From an uncultured Alphaproteobacteria bacterium (GTDB lineage Bacteria > Pseudomonadota > Alphaproteobacteria > RF32 > CAG-239), in contig CAMVHF010000003.1 in NCBI GenBank assembly GCA_947167235.1, forward strand, positions 1 through 51,131: a stretch of DNA of 51,131 bases, given 5' to 3'. The position numbers and the translations under genes are program-made. The notes beneath the pieces are model-generated. The model was given only the letters and a program-made list of their open reading frames with translations, searched no databases and was not told the origin of the DNA. Of the stretch, positions 9,343 through 17,797 are shown one piece after another. Numbering within the stretch: the first letter of the stretch is position 1; every line of letters starts with the position of its first letter.

Positions 9343-10680
9343 TTATTTTCCGATACAGAAGCTACTGAAAATTTTATCAAGAATTTCATCTACCTCTACG
9401 CGTCCGGTAATCTTTCCGATCGCCCGACAAGCTAATCTGATATCTTCGGCTGAGAGTTCAATCTCCTTTTGCAAGTTAAAGCGTTGCAGATTTTCCACAC
9501 ATTCAAACAAAGCATCTTTATAACGGCGACGCGTTATAATTTGGGATGAACTTTTATCAAATAATTCACTGAAATACTTTGATAAAGTTGAAGTTATTGC
9601 ATCAATATTTTGGCTTTGTTTGGCACAAATGAGTAAACACCCATCTTTTTGCAGTTGTTTTTTTGTTTCATCGGACAGTTTATCAGCCTTATTTGCCACC
9701 AACACATAATTGTTGCTATTTAAATACGGTGTAAACATATCCGGTTTATCAACTGATGCGTCGAACAAGAAAATATTAAAATCAGCTTGAGCAATTTTCT
9801 CTTTAGCCAGCTCAATACCTATTTTTTCGATTTGATCATCAGATTCGCGTAAACCTGCCGTATCAGAAAAAATAACGGGATATCCGTCAATATCGACATA
9901 GGCCTCTATAACATCACGCGTTGTACCGGCAATATCTGAAACAATTGCAACATTCCGTTTAACAATGGCATTTATCAAGCTGGATTTTCCGGCATTGGTA
10001 GGACCGGAAATAACTACTTTGAAGCCGTCACGCAATCTTTCTTCAACATTGTTATTTAAAAGATGTTTTTCTATTTCCTCAACAAGGTTTGCGACATCAT
10101 TTTCGATTTTAAATACAGTGTTTTGAGGAATATTTTCATCCGGAAAATCAATAAATGCTTCGATATATGATAAAATATTAACCAATTGATTGCGCCACTT
10201 ATCATACAGGTTGAGCAGTGTTCCGCCCATTTGTTGCAGAGCAACTTTGCGCTGTAAAGCCGTTTCTGCTTCTATTAAATCGGCAAGTCCGTCTGCCTCG
10301 GTTAAATCCATTTTACCGTTATAGAATGCCCGACGCGAATATTCCCCCGGTTCAGCCATTCTGAAGTCCGGCAATTTTGACAAAGCATCCGTTATAGCGT
10401 GGATAACCGCTTTTGAGCCATGGCAATTAATCTCAACCGTATTTTCGCCGGTAAAAGAATTAGGCGCCTTAAAACCAACCACCAAGCAATTATCCAATGT
10501 TTCACGTGAAACAGGATCAAGTATCGGCGTAAAATACATCTGACGATATTTAAGAGCCGTTATATCAAGATCGGTCATTTTTTCGATAACCGAATAAGCA
10601 TTTCTGCCGGACACACGAATCACGGCAATTCCCGACTTACCAAAAATGGTTGAAAGAGCATATATTGTTTTATCGTCCAT
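9343..10680 (-). CDS. mnmE: tRNA modification GTPase MnmE
   Basis: MnmE (TrmE) is the GTPase that works with MnmG on wobble uridine. The 445 residues show an N-terminal tetrahydrofolate-binding domain, a G domain with GPTNAGKSSLIN (G1), AGTTRD (G2), DTAGLRES (G3) and ANKADK (G4), and the C-terminal CIGK that carries the conserved catalytic cysteine. A parS site (10498-10513) and two copies of the 14-bp motif are coded inside; a third copy (9330-9343) touches the stop codon. It is the first gene of the mnmE-to-parB run. Confidence 0.97.
   Translation of the reverse strand: MDDKTIYALSTIFGKSGIAVIRVSGRNAYSVIEKMTDLDITALKYRQMYFTPILDPVSRETLDNCLVVGFKAPNSFTGENTVEINCHGSKAVIHAITDALSKLPDFRMAEPGEYSRRAFYNGKMDLTEADGLADLIEAETALQRKVALQQMGGTLLNLYDKWRNQLVNILSYIEAFIDFPDENIPQNTVFKIENDVANLVEEIEKHLLNNNVEERLRDGFKVVISGPTNAGKSSLINAIVKRNVAIVSDIAGTTRDVIEAYVDIDGYPVIFSDTAGLRESDDQIEKIGIELAKEKIAQADFNIFLFDASVDKPDMFTPYLNSNNYVLVANKADKLSDETKKQLQKDGCLLICAKQSQNIDAITSTLSKYFSELFDKSSSQIITRRRYKDALFECVENLQRFNLQKEIELSAEDIRLACRAIGKITGRVEVDEILDKIFSSFCIGK
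10498..10513. promoter_or_regulatory. parS site 3 (in mnmE)
   Basis: Perfect TGTTTCACGTGAAACA, read in mnmE as PVSRET. With the sites at 6403 and 7655 this gives three parS in 4.1 kb. Confidence 0.95.
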
Positions 10681-10812
10681 AAAATTTTCCTAAAAAGCAA
10701 AATCAATTCTAAGCCGTTTTTTTGCCTCGTAGAGAGATTTTTAAAATTTTATGATAGATTTATCATTTTTAAACGAAATAGCGTTTCAGTGAGACTCTGA
10801 CGGGCTTGATTT

Positions 10813-12843
10813 TTAACGAGATAAAGAACGCTTCATTGTCATTATTTGATTAATTCTTGTCTGCCTTGTATCTGCATGACCTTGTGAAGCATTTTGATTA
10901 CCTCGTTGCTGAGTCGTATCTTGTGTACGATCATTTGTCAGCTGTCTGAATCGACGTAACTCGCTTTCCGGAATACCTTGGATATTTTCGATTCCGGATA
11001 AATCTCTCGGTACGGCACCGACCGGTCTACGTCCGTTATTAATACAAGCAACGTATAATGTCAATGCCTGTTCTTTCGTCAGTGTCTCTAAAAATTCAAT
11101 CGGTTTATTTTTGTTTGTCGGTTCTTGCAGCAGCTTATTATATAAATCATAATCGGCATTACGGCTGACTTCCACACGACGCGGCGAGGTATATCTTACG
11201 GTTGCATCATTAATTTTGAACTTATATTCTACATTATTTTTGGCAACTTCCTGATAGCCTTCTATATTTTTCCAATAAGCCTGTAAATTGTCGCTCCAAC
11301 CGGCTCGATCAGTCGGTATCGGCTCAGGTTCAGGTTCAGAAGGTGTCGGCGTCGGTGTCGGCGTCGGCGTCGGAGTCGGAGTTGGAGTCGGAGTCGGCGT
11401 CGGTTGAGGTCTGTTTTCGCTTTCATCCTCATACAACGAAGCTACTCTGAAATTATCAACCTGATTAATATAAGCTGACTGGCGGACTGCATCACGCATC
11501 AAAGCTTTTGCCTGTTCAATCAACTCCGGATTTATATCACCATTGGCCACTTGTGTCGCGGTATTATTGATATTAGCATTCATTGTTGTTTTCAAAGGCG
11601 TGATAATACTGCGATTAACTTCATTGGTGATTTCGACTTCAATATCCGGTGTAATGTATTGAGCTAAGTTTTTAGGCTCGGTACGACCGGTACGCGGATC
11701 ATATATCTCAAAATTGTAATACAATGAGCGTAATCTCTTAAACCAAGCTCTGTCCGTATCCGCTGCGGCTGTTGCCGGTTGATCATTAACAACATCTGCT
11801 GTTGTCTGCGGAAATTGCGTAACGTCATAATCATTTTTATGAGTTCCGGCAAATTGTTGCATCATTTCTTTAGTTAAAAGCGGTAGATTGGTTGCATAGG
11901 CTAAACGCTCGGCATCCGATGACATCGATTTTAAGCGGTTCATAAACGAATCGCACTCGGCATCAAACATACTGTAATCGTTAAAATTTCCGCCTTTCAG
12001 GTACTTGTTAATTGAATTGACAAGTTGCGACATATATGCGCTGCGCTCGTCTTCAACGCTTATACGATAACAGTCTTCAACCGACATACGTTTTGCATCG
12101 CTTTTTAAGCTTAAGCCATGGTAAAATACACCGTTTTTAATATGTTTAAGCTCATGCCCGACGGTATTATCCAAATGTTGCAAACGATCATACTCATCAG
12201 CGTAAACTTTGAACAAATTATAACTACGTCTGTCATGAATATTGTTGCGGGCATATTCATATATATCAAGAGACGGATCTGCGCTTTTAGCTGTGGCAAA
12301 GCCATGCACCATAGTTTGTAATTCGGCATATTCGGCCGGCGGAAATTGTAAGTGATTTCTTGAAAATTCAATTTTATTTTCGCCCTGATAAACCGTCGCC
12401 AATGTCTTTTGACGATTTCTGACAACATAGTTGTCACCGATACGCTCGACCTGACATAAATAATCTTTAGCCTCAAGTCTGTAACCGATGTTTTTAATCA
12501 TTTCCGGAACATCGGCATCCGATATTGTGCTGTTAAAATGGACTGTATTCGGCTGTGCGACATTAGGCGGATAGTTGCTTGAAGCCATATCGTTGCGATA
12601 ATTATGCGGATTCTTATGAAAGTGATAGCCGGTTATTTCTTTATTGATAAATTGAGTATTTCTTTGATCATAAGTAATACCGCTGCTGGTTGTTACACTG
12701 AAGCCGTTAGCATAATCGATATTACTGCACAACCGTTCACATTCATGTTTTAAACGTGCTTTTTCGGCAGCATTTGCATAATCAATGCTGAATGCCATAA
12801 CGTAATTATCTCTGGTTTTTACTAATATCGTTTCGTTTGCCAT
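10813..12843 (-). CDS. Large hypothetical protein with HELKH zinc-protease motif and Thr-Pro linker
   Basis: I do not recognise a named family. The protein (676 residues from the ATG at 12841-12843) has no signal peptide or clear membrane segment. HELKH near residue 230 fits the HExxH zinc motif, and EDERSAY about 30 residues later offers a third ligand glutamate, as in gluzincins. A stretch of about 12 Thr-Pro pairs (about 480-502), then Ser-Glu-Pro repeats, acts as a linker to a C-terminal domain of about 165 residues with a basic, Gln/Asn-rich tail. The ATG is preferred over the in-frame TTG just before it because GGAG lies six bases upstream of the ATG. Peptidase activity is an inference from the motif. 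Confidence 0.7.
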   Translation of the reverse strand: MANETILVKTRDNYVMAFSIDYANAAEKARLKHECERLCSNIDYANGFSVTTSSGITYDQRNTQFINKEITGYHFHKNPHNYRNDMASSNYPPNVAQPNTVHFNSTISDADVPEMIKNIGYRLEAKDYLCQVERIGDNYVVRNRQKTLATVYQGENKIEFSRNHLQFPPAEYAELQTMVHGFATAKSADPSLDIYEYARNNIHDRRSYNLFKVYADEYDRLQHLDNTVGHELKHIKNGVFYHGLSLKSDAKRMSVEDCYRISVEDERSAYMSQLVNSINKYLKGGNFNDYSMFDAECDSFMNRLKSMSSDAERLAYATNLPLLTKEMMQQFAGTHKNDYDVTQFPQTTADVVNDQPATAAADTDRAWFKRLRSLYYNFEIYDPRTGRTEPKNLAQYITPDIEVEITNEVNRSIITPLKTTMNANINNTATQVANGDINPELIEQAKALMRDAVRQSAYINQVDNFRVASLYEDESENRPQPTPTPTPTPTPTPTPTPTPTPSEPEPEPIPTDRAGWSDNLQAYWKNIEGYQEVAKNNVEYKFKINDATVRYTSPRRVEVSRNADYDLYNKLLQEPTNKNKPIEFLETLTKEQALTLYVACINNGRRPVGAVPRDLSGIENIQGIPESELRRFRQLTNDRTQDTTQQRGNQNASQGHADTRQTRINQIMTMKRSLSR
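11341..11404. repeat. Tandem 6-bp repeat coding the Thr-Pro linker
   Basis: About ten GGTGTC/GGCGTC/GGAGTC hexamers on the plus strand, coding Pro-Thr pairs on the minus strand. Such a tract can change length by slippage in whole-codon steps, so linker length may vary between strains. Confidence 0.85.
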
Positions 12844-12903
12844 CAAAGTCTCCGTCTATTTGATGGTATTATAAATGATATTTGACAAAAAATCAACAAA
12901 TTT

Positions 12904-13473
12904 TTACTTAAAATTGATATTTTCGTTTTGACGCTGTGTTCTTTGCATAATCAGCTGATGTTCTTGGAATTTTTCATCCAGCTCGCGACGGACGCTTCTG
13001 AGCAAGCTTTCGTCTTTCGGTGCACGCTCGATGGCCTGAATAAGCGCATCACCGTTGCGGCCGTTTAACACGGTCATCATCATATTGCGCTCGGTTGCAT
13101 CCATAACCATATACAGATTTATTATAAGGTTATTCAAAAAAGTATTCCCTTCAAGCGGCGGACGATTGCCGTATTTATCTTCCAAAAATTCAGCAAACTT
13201 TTTGCGAAGAGCCTCTTGTTCACGCTTTTTACCGAGTTCAATTTCATTATGCTTCATAATGGCTTTCTGCCACAACTGCGAACGGTCATCAAGTGTTAAC
13301 CCTAAAGCTTTATACGAGCTTTTACGCTGTTCCGGATTTTTACAATCTTCGCAACGCAACGATATACCGTTGGTTGTTTGCAGCGCACGACGAAACAGCT
13401 CGCAAAATGTGCCTTTTGCCTTCAAAAACGGACAATATTCCGTGCATTTTTTTAATCTGTCATCGTCAGCCAT
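12904..13473 (-). CDS. Cys-rich N-terminal hypothetical protein
   Basis: The 189-residue protein starts with a cysteine cluster (C10, C14, C24, C41, C44: CTEYC, FCELF, RCEDC) that looks like a metal-binding module, followed by a charged, mainly helical region with GKKREQEALRKKFAEF. There is no signal peptide. AGGAAA precedes the ATG. It lies between typA and the HELKH protein on the same strand, with short gaps, and may share their transcript. No family recognised. Confidence 0.75.
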   Translation of the reverse strand: MADDDRLKKCTEYCPFLKAKGTFCELFRRALQTTNGISLRCEDCKNPEQRKSSYKALGLTLDDRSQLWQKAIMKHNEIELGKKREQEALRKKFAEFLEDKYGNRPPLEGNTFLNNLIINLYMVMDATERNMMMTVLNGRNGDALIQAIERAPKDESLLRSVRRELDEKFQEHQLIMQRTQRQNENINFK

Positions 13474-13526
13474 TTTATTTCCTCAATAAGGCATTTTAGC
13501 CCGCAAATTAAATTTTTCAACAAAAA

Positions 13527-15353
13527 TTATTCGCTTTCGGTTGCTTGTTTTGAACGTTTACGAGCAATCGGATCCAAAATCTTCTTGCGCAATCGCAACG
13601 ATTTAGGCGTAACTTCAAGCAGTTCATCGGCCTGAATATATGCCAAAGCCTGTTCCAAACTCATTTTTCTCGGCGGAATCAAATCAATGGCTTCATCTTT
13701 ACCGGCGGCACGAATATTGGTCAATTGCTTAGATTTCGTCGGGTTAACCTCAATATCATTGTATTTATTGTGTTCACCTATAATCATACCTACATAAACA
13801 GGACTGTTATGCTCAACAAACATCGGACCGCGGTCTTGCAATTTCCACAAAGAGTAGGCGATAGCCTGACCGTCTTCGCTGGAAATCATTGCACCGTTAC
13901 GGCGATCTTCAATTTCACCCTTATACGGTTCAAAAGCATAGAAAATACGGTTCATAACACCAGTACCGCGCGTATCGGTCAAAAATTCGGAGTGATAACC
14001 GATCAAACCGCGTGACGGAGCATGGAATACCAAGCGAACTTTATTACCGATTTGCGACGGAATCATATCTATCATTTCGGCACGACGTTGGCCCAATTTT
14101 TCAACCACCGCACCGGAGAATTCTTCATCTACGTCGACAACAACTTCTTCGATCGGTTCCAAAAGTTGACCGTTTTCATCACGCTTCATAATCACGCGCG
14201 GACGCGAAATGGAAAGTTCAAAACCTTCACGGCGCATGGTTTCGATTAAAACGCCGAGCTGCAATTCACCGCGGCCGGCAACTTCAAAACTATCGGTATT
14301 ATCGGTGCGCGAGATTTTCAAAGCAATATTGCCTTCAGCCTCTTTTTCCAAACGGGACCAAATCACGCGTGAAGTCACTTTATCGCCTTCACGACCGGCC
14401 AACGGGGAATCATTAACCGAGAAAGTCATCACAAGGGTAGGGGGATCAATCGGCTGAGCTTTAATATAGTCTGTTACCGGCACATCAAGCGCACAAATCG
14501 TATCGGCAACCGTACCTTTGACAATACCGGCTACGGCAACGATATCTCCGGCATGAGCTTCGTTAAGTGCGGCACGATCCAAACCTTGATAAGCCATAAT
14601 TTTGGTAATTTTGGTACGTTCGACTTCACCGTCCTTATTGATAACTTTTACCGTGTCATTAACCTTGACACTGCCGCTTTGGATTTTGCCGGTTAAAATA
14701 CGACCGACAAATTTATCGGCTTCCAACGTGGTAGCGAGCATTCTGAACGGTTTATCCGGCTCACATACCGGCTCGCTGACATACGATAAAATGGTTTCAA
14801 ACAGCGGTGTTAAATCTTTATGTTCGTCTTCCAATTCACGAACAGCCCAACCGTTACGGCCGGAAGCATAGAGGGTAGGGAAGTCCAATTGTTCATCGGT
14901 CGCATTCAGGCTGACAAACAAATCAAAGATTTCGTTTAAAACTTCATCCGGACGGGCATCAGGTTTGTCGGCTTTATTGATAACGACAATCGGCTTTAAA
15001 CCGATTTTTAAGGCCTTACCCAACACAAACTTTGTTTGCGGCATCGGACCTTCGGAAGCATCAACCAACAACACAACGCCGTCAACCATAGATAAAATAC
15101 GTTCAACTTCACCGCCGAAATCAGCGTGTCCCGGCGTATCGACAATATTGATGTGGGTACCGTTCCAATCAACCGACGTGCATTTAGAGAGAATGGTAAT
15201 GCCGCGCTCACGTTCCAAATCATTGCTGTCCATTACACAATCGACAACTTTTTGGTTATCGCGGAAGGTTCCGCTTTGTCTTAACAAACCGTCTACCAGC
15301 GTGGTTTTGCCGTGGTCAACGTGGGCGATAATGGCAATATTTCTCATACTCAT
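13527..15353 (-). CDS. typA: Ribosome-associated translational GTPase TypA/BipA
   Basis: TypA is an EF-G-like GTPase that binds the 70S ribosome and helps assembly and stress or low-temperature growth. The 608 residues show [12 protein letters not shown] (G1), RERGITI (G2), [11 protein letters not shown] (G3), [10 protein letters not shown] (G4) and the C-terminal TypA-specific domain with [17 protein letters not shown]. Length is usual. AGAGGA lies upstream of the ATG; a second ATG two codons later is possible. Confidence 0.96.
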   Translation of the reverse strand: MSMRNIAIIAHVDHGKTTLVDGLLRQSGTFRDNQKVVDCVMDSNDLERERGITILSKCTSVDWNGTHINIVDTPGHADFGGEVERILSMVDGVVLLVDASEGPMPQTKFVLGKALKIGLKPIVVINKADKPDARPDEVLNEIFDLFVSLNATDEQLDFPTLYASGRNGWAVRELEDEHKDLTPLFETILSYVSEPVCEPDKPFRMLATTLEADKFVGRILTGKIQSGSVKVNDTVKVINKDGEVERTKITKIMAYQGLDRAALNEAHAGDIVAVAGIVKGTVADTICALDVPVTDYIKAQPIDPPTLVMTFSVNDSPLAGREGDKVTSRVIWSRLEKEAEGNIALKISRTDNTDSFEVAGRGELQLGVLIETMRREGFELSISRPRVIMKRDENGQLLEPIEEVVVDVDEEFSGAVVEKLGQRRAEMIDMIPSQIGNKVRLVFHAPSRGLIGYHSEFLTDTRGTGVMNRIFYAFEPYKGEIEDRRNGAMISSEDGQAIAYSLWKLQDRGPMFVEHNSPVYVGMIIGEHNKYNDIEVNPTKSKQLTNIRAAGKDEAIDLIPPRKMSLEQALAYIQADELLEVTPKSLRLRKKILDPIARKRSKQATESE

Positions 15354-15381
15354 CTTAAAATCCTCTATACATCAAACACTT

Positions 15382-15405
15382 AACGGCAATATTATGCCGT
15401 TTTAA
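15382..15405. terminator. Weak hairpin between trkA and typA
   Basis: AACGGCA and TGCCGTT pair around a 6-nt loop, followed by TTTT on the plus strand only. Downstream of trkA on the minus strand there is no clear T-run, so this may be a typA leader hairpin and not a terminator. Confidence 0.3.
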
Positions 15406-15461
15406 AAATTCGCTTTAACATAGCGCATTTTTTTTAAATTTCAAGTTTTTTATCAGGAATT

Positions 15462-16835
15462 TTATAAGTAAAAGATGTTTTCTATCCGACGAATGTCTTG
15501 CGGAGCCACAAAAACCAATATTTTATCATCGGCTTTCAGCTCATATTTATCCAAATTAAATATCAATTCTTCATCTTTGTTTAAAACCGCTATTGCCGCA
15601 CTGTCTTTCGGCATATTCAGTTCTTTGATTTTATGCCCGATATTTACGCTGTCGGCGCCTAAATTAATTTCCCAGATTTCACCGACATCACTTGCCAAAG
15701 AATAAGCCTCATAGATACGCGCTTTACGCAGATAGCGTAATATCGCCGAAATTGTGATGGTTGAACGGTCAATAATAACATTATTTCTGATATTTAGCGC
15801 CAAACCGTTATAATTTTTGGAATTAACCAGTGAAAAAGCCTGTGCATCCTTGTTTTTGGAAGCCAGTAAAGATATCAAAAGATTGTCTTTATCTTTATCG
15901 GTGACGGCCACGCTGGCATCGGCCTCCGAAAAACCGGCATCTTGCAAAATAACGTCACTCATCATCTCACCGGCAATAACCGATACCGAATTCAGTTTTT
16001 CAGCAAATTTAGCGGCCTTTGCGGCATCCGGTTCAATAATACTGCAATTTTCAATATTATCCTTTTTTTCAATCGATGTCGCCAAATAATATGATGTCGC
16101 ATTAGCACCAAAAATAACAACTTTTTCATACGGATTATGGTCAACCCCGAACAAGCGCATAACTTCCAGATTTTTATCGGGCGCACAACATACAAAAATT
16201 AAATCATTGCGCTGTAAATACTCTTCATCTTCTATACTCGGAATAATACGGCGACCGCCACGCAAAATCAAAACAATCTGCGCCCCGAAATCTTCAAGCT
16301 TATGATTGATATGATTAAGCGAAAATTTCATAAACGGAATATCCGTATCCTGATGCTTAAATGCAAATATATTCACTAAGTTGTTCGAAAACGGATAAAC
16401 CGCCGTTGTTCCCGGTAAATTCAGTAAGTTCTCAATATATTTTCCGATTTCGACATCCGGCGTAATAACCAAATCAACCGGCAGACTTTTTTCATTATAC
16501 AACGTATTCCACAGCGGATTCAAAAAGTACTGCGAATCAACACGCGCAATTTTACGCGGTACATTAAACAAAGTGTAGGCAACCTGACAGGCAACCATAT
16601 TAATTTCATCGCTTTCGGTAACGGCAATCAGCATATCCATATTCTGCATACCGATATTTTCTTGCACATCAGGATGCGAAATTGAGCCTAATACCGGCTG
16701 AATATCATATTCTTTGGCAATTTCATCGAGTTTGGACGAATCTTCATCAACAACAATGATATCATTGTTACCCATACTTAAGTAACCGACAATGCTTTTC
16801 CCGACATTAGAAGCTCCACCAACAACAATTTTCAT
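15462..16835 (-). CDS. trkA: Potassium uptake regulatory protein TrkA
   Basis: TrkA is the cytosolic NAD-binding gating subunit of Trk K+ channels. From the ATG at 16833-16835 the protein is 457 residues (E. coli 458): MKIVVGGASNVGKSIVGYL is the first Rossmann glycine motif, and a second RCK half starts near KVVIFGANATSYYLA. The frame opens 38 codons further upstream inside dusB, but the TrkA start is clear from the family alignment and the ATGA overlap with the dusB stop. No trkH/trkG membrane subunit is in the window. In many Alphaproteobacteria dusB(nifR3)-ntrBC-ntrYX-trkA form one cluster; here only the two ends remain. Confidence 0.93.
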   Translation of the reverse strand: MKIVVGGASNVGKSIVGYLSMGNNDIIVVDEDSSKLDEIAKEYDIQPVLGSISHPDVQENIGMQNMDMLIAVTESDEINMVACQVAYTLFNVPRKIARVDSQYFLNPLWNTLYNEKSLPVDLVITPDVEIGKYIENLLNLPGTTAVYPFSNNLVNIFAFKHQDTDIPFMKFSLNHINHKLEDFGAQIVLILRGGRRIIPSIEDEEYLQRNDLIFVCCAPDKNLEVMRLFGVDHNPYEKVVIFGANATSYYLATSIEKKDNIENCSIIEPDAAKAAKFAEKLNSVSVIAGEMMSDVILQDAGFSEADASVAVTDKDKDNLLISLLASKNKDAQAFSLVNSKNYNGLALNIRNNVIIDRSTITISAILRYLRKARIYEAYSLASDVGEIWEINLGADSVNIGHKIKELNMPKDSAAIAVLNKDEELIFNLDKYELKADDKILVFVAPQDIRRIENIFYL

Positions 16836-17797
16836 ACTGCCACCTTCATAAAATATTCGTTTATCAACTGTTGCGCTTCCGGCAACGTATTGAGTTTTGT
16901 ATACTGCTCGCGAAACCTTTTCGCGTCGTATAAACTGCGGACATACCACCCGACAAATTTGCGTGATATGGCTATTCCGCCGCGCTCGCCATAATAATCA
17001 ATCAGTAAACTTATATGTTTTAACAACGTATCTCTGATTTGTAAAACAGTCGGTTCAGGTTTAGGTTCAAGGCCTTTCAAAAATCTGTCAACCCGATCCA
17101 GCAGCCACGGATTTCCAAGCATCGCCCGACCGATCATAACACCGTCGACGCCGCTGTATTTCATCATTTGCTCGGCTTTTTGAGGTGAATCTATATCCCC
17201 GTTACCGATAACCGGAATTTTAACCGCCTTTTTCACCTCGCGGATAATATCCCAATCGGCCGTACCGCTGTAACCTTGCGAGCGCGTCCGTCCGTGTACC
17301 GTTATATACGAAGCGCCGCTGTCTTCGCACATCTTGGCAAATTCCACTGCGTTAACATGCTCCATATCCCAACCTTTACGGAATTTAACACTGACTTTCA
17401 GCGGCGTTGCCTTTACCGTCGCTTTAATAATCTGCGCGGCCAAGGACAAATCCTTCATCAAAGCTGAACCGGAATTGTTATTGATAATTTTTTTAACCGG
17501 ACACCCCATATTGATATCAATGGATTTTGCCCCTAAATCAGCCACCAACTGCGCCGCATCGGCAAAAAGTTCCCGATTATTGCCGACAAGTTGTACAACC
17601 ACCGGATAAGGTTCGGATTTAACATTGGCTATTTGATAACTTTTCGGATTTTTGCGCTGGATAGCATTAACGGCCACCATTTCCGAAATCAGGTTACCTT
17701 CACCGCATTCGGCTAATATCGTCCGAAACGGGCAATCGGTAATACCGGCCATCGGCGCCATAAAAACTTTACTGTTAAAATCCAAAAATCCTTCCAT
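16832..17797 (-). CDS. dusB: tRNA-dihydrouridine synthase, DusB/NifR3 type
   Basis: An FMN enzyme that reduces specific uridines in tRNA to dihydrouridine. The 321 residues show MAPMAGITDCPFR near 13, the catalytic loop DINMGCPVKKI with its cysteine, HGRTRSQGYSG, and the FMN phosphate-binding GNGDI and GVMIGRAMLGNPW motifs. The ATG overlaps the stop of the coiled-coil gene by one base (TAATG) and its own stop overlaps trkA by four, so the three genes form a tight operon. Confidence 0.94.
   Translation of the reverse strand: MEGFLDFNSKVFMAPMAGITDCPFRTILAECGEGNLISEMVAVNAIQRKNPKSYQIANVKSEPYPVVVQLVGNNRELFADAAQLVADLGAKSIDINMGCPVKKIINNNSGSALMKDLSLAAQIIKATVKATPLKVSVKFRKGWDMEHVNAVEFAKMCEDSGASYITVHGRTRSQGYSGTADWDIIREVKKAVKIPVIGNGDIDSPQKAEQMMKYSGVDGVMIGRAMLGNPWLLDRVDRFLKGLEPKPEPTVLQIRDTLLKHISLLIDYYGERGGIAISRKFVGWYVRSLYDAKRFREQYTKLNTLPEAQQLINEYFMKVAV

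Larger units (their letters stand above)
4935..10121 (-). repeat. Cluster of nine same-strand copies of a 14-bp motif, ACACTGTATTTAAA-like
   Basis: On the minus strand the copies read ACRSYGTATTTAAA with few changes. Positions: 4935-4948 (parB), 6055-6068 and 6128-6141 (rsmG), 7808-7821 and 8646-8659 (mnmG), 9256-9269 and 9330-9343 (between mnmG and mnmE), 9719-9732 and 10108-10121 (mnmE). GTATTTAAA is invariant in all nine. Coding copies are read in two different frames (as NTVFK, NAVFK or YSVFK, and as TPYLK, TPYLN or ALYLK) and two copies lie between genes, so the conservation is at DNA level. No copy was seen in dnaE. The area coincides with the parS sites. Function unknown; see the findings. 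Confidence 0.85.

Noticed and set aside
12121..12134. Further copy of the 14-bp motif in the HELKH gene
   Set aside because: Only the core matches and the TTTAAA end has two changes; also the 11-base match at 18031-18041. Both could be chance.
12844..12846. TTG as start of the HELKH protein
   Set aside because: GGAG is correctly spaced for the ATG at 12843, and the TTG adds only one residue.
16836..16949. Upstream extension of TrkA by 38 codons
   Set aside because: It lies inside dusB, has no family similarity and ignores the ATGA coupling and the standard TrkA start MKIVVGG.
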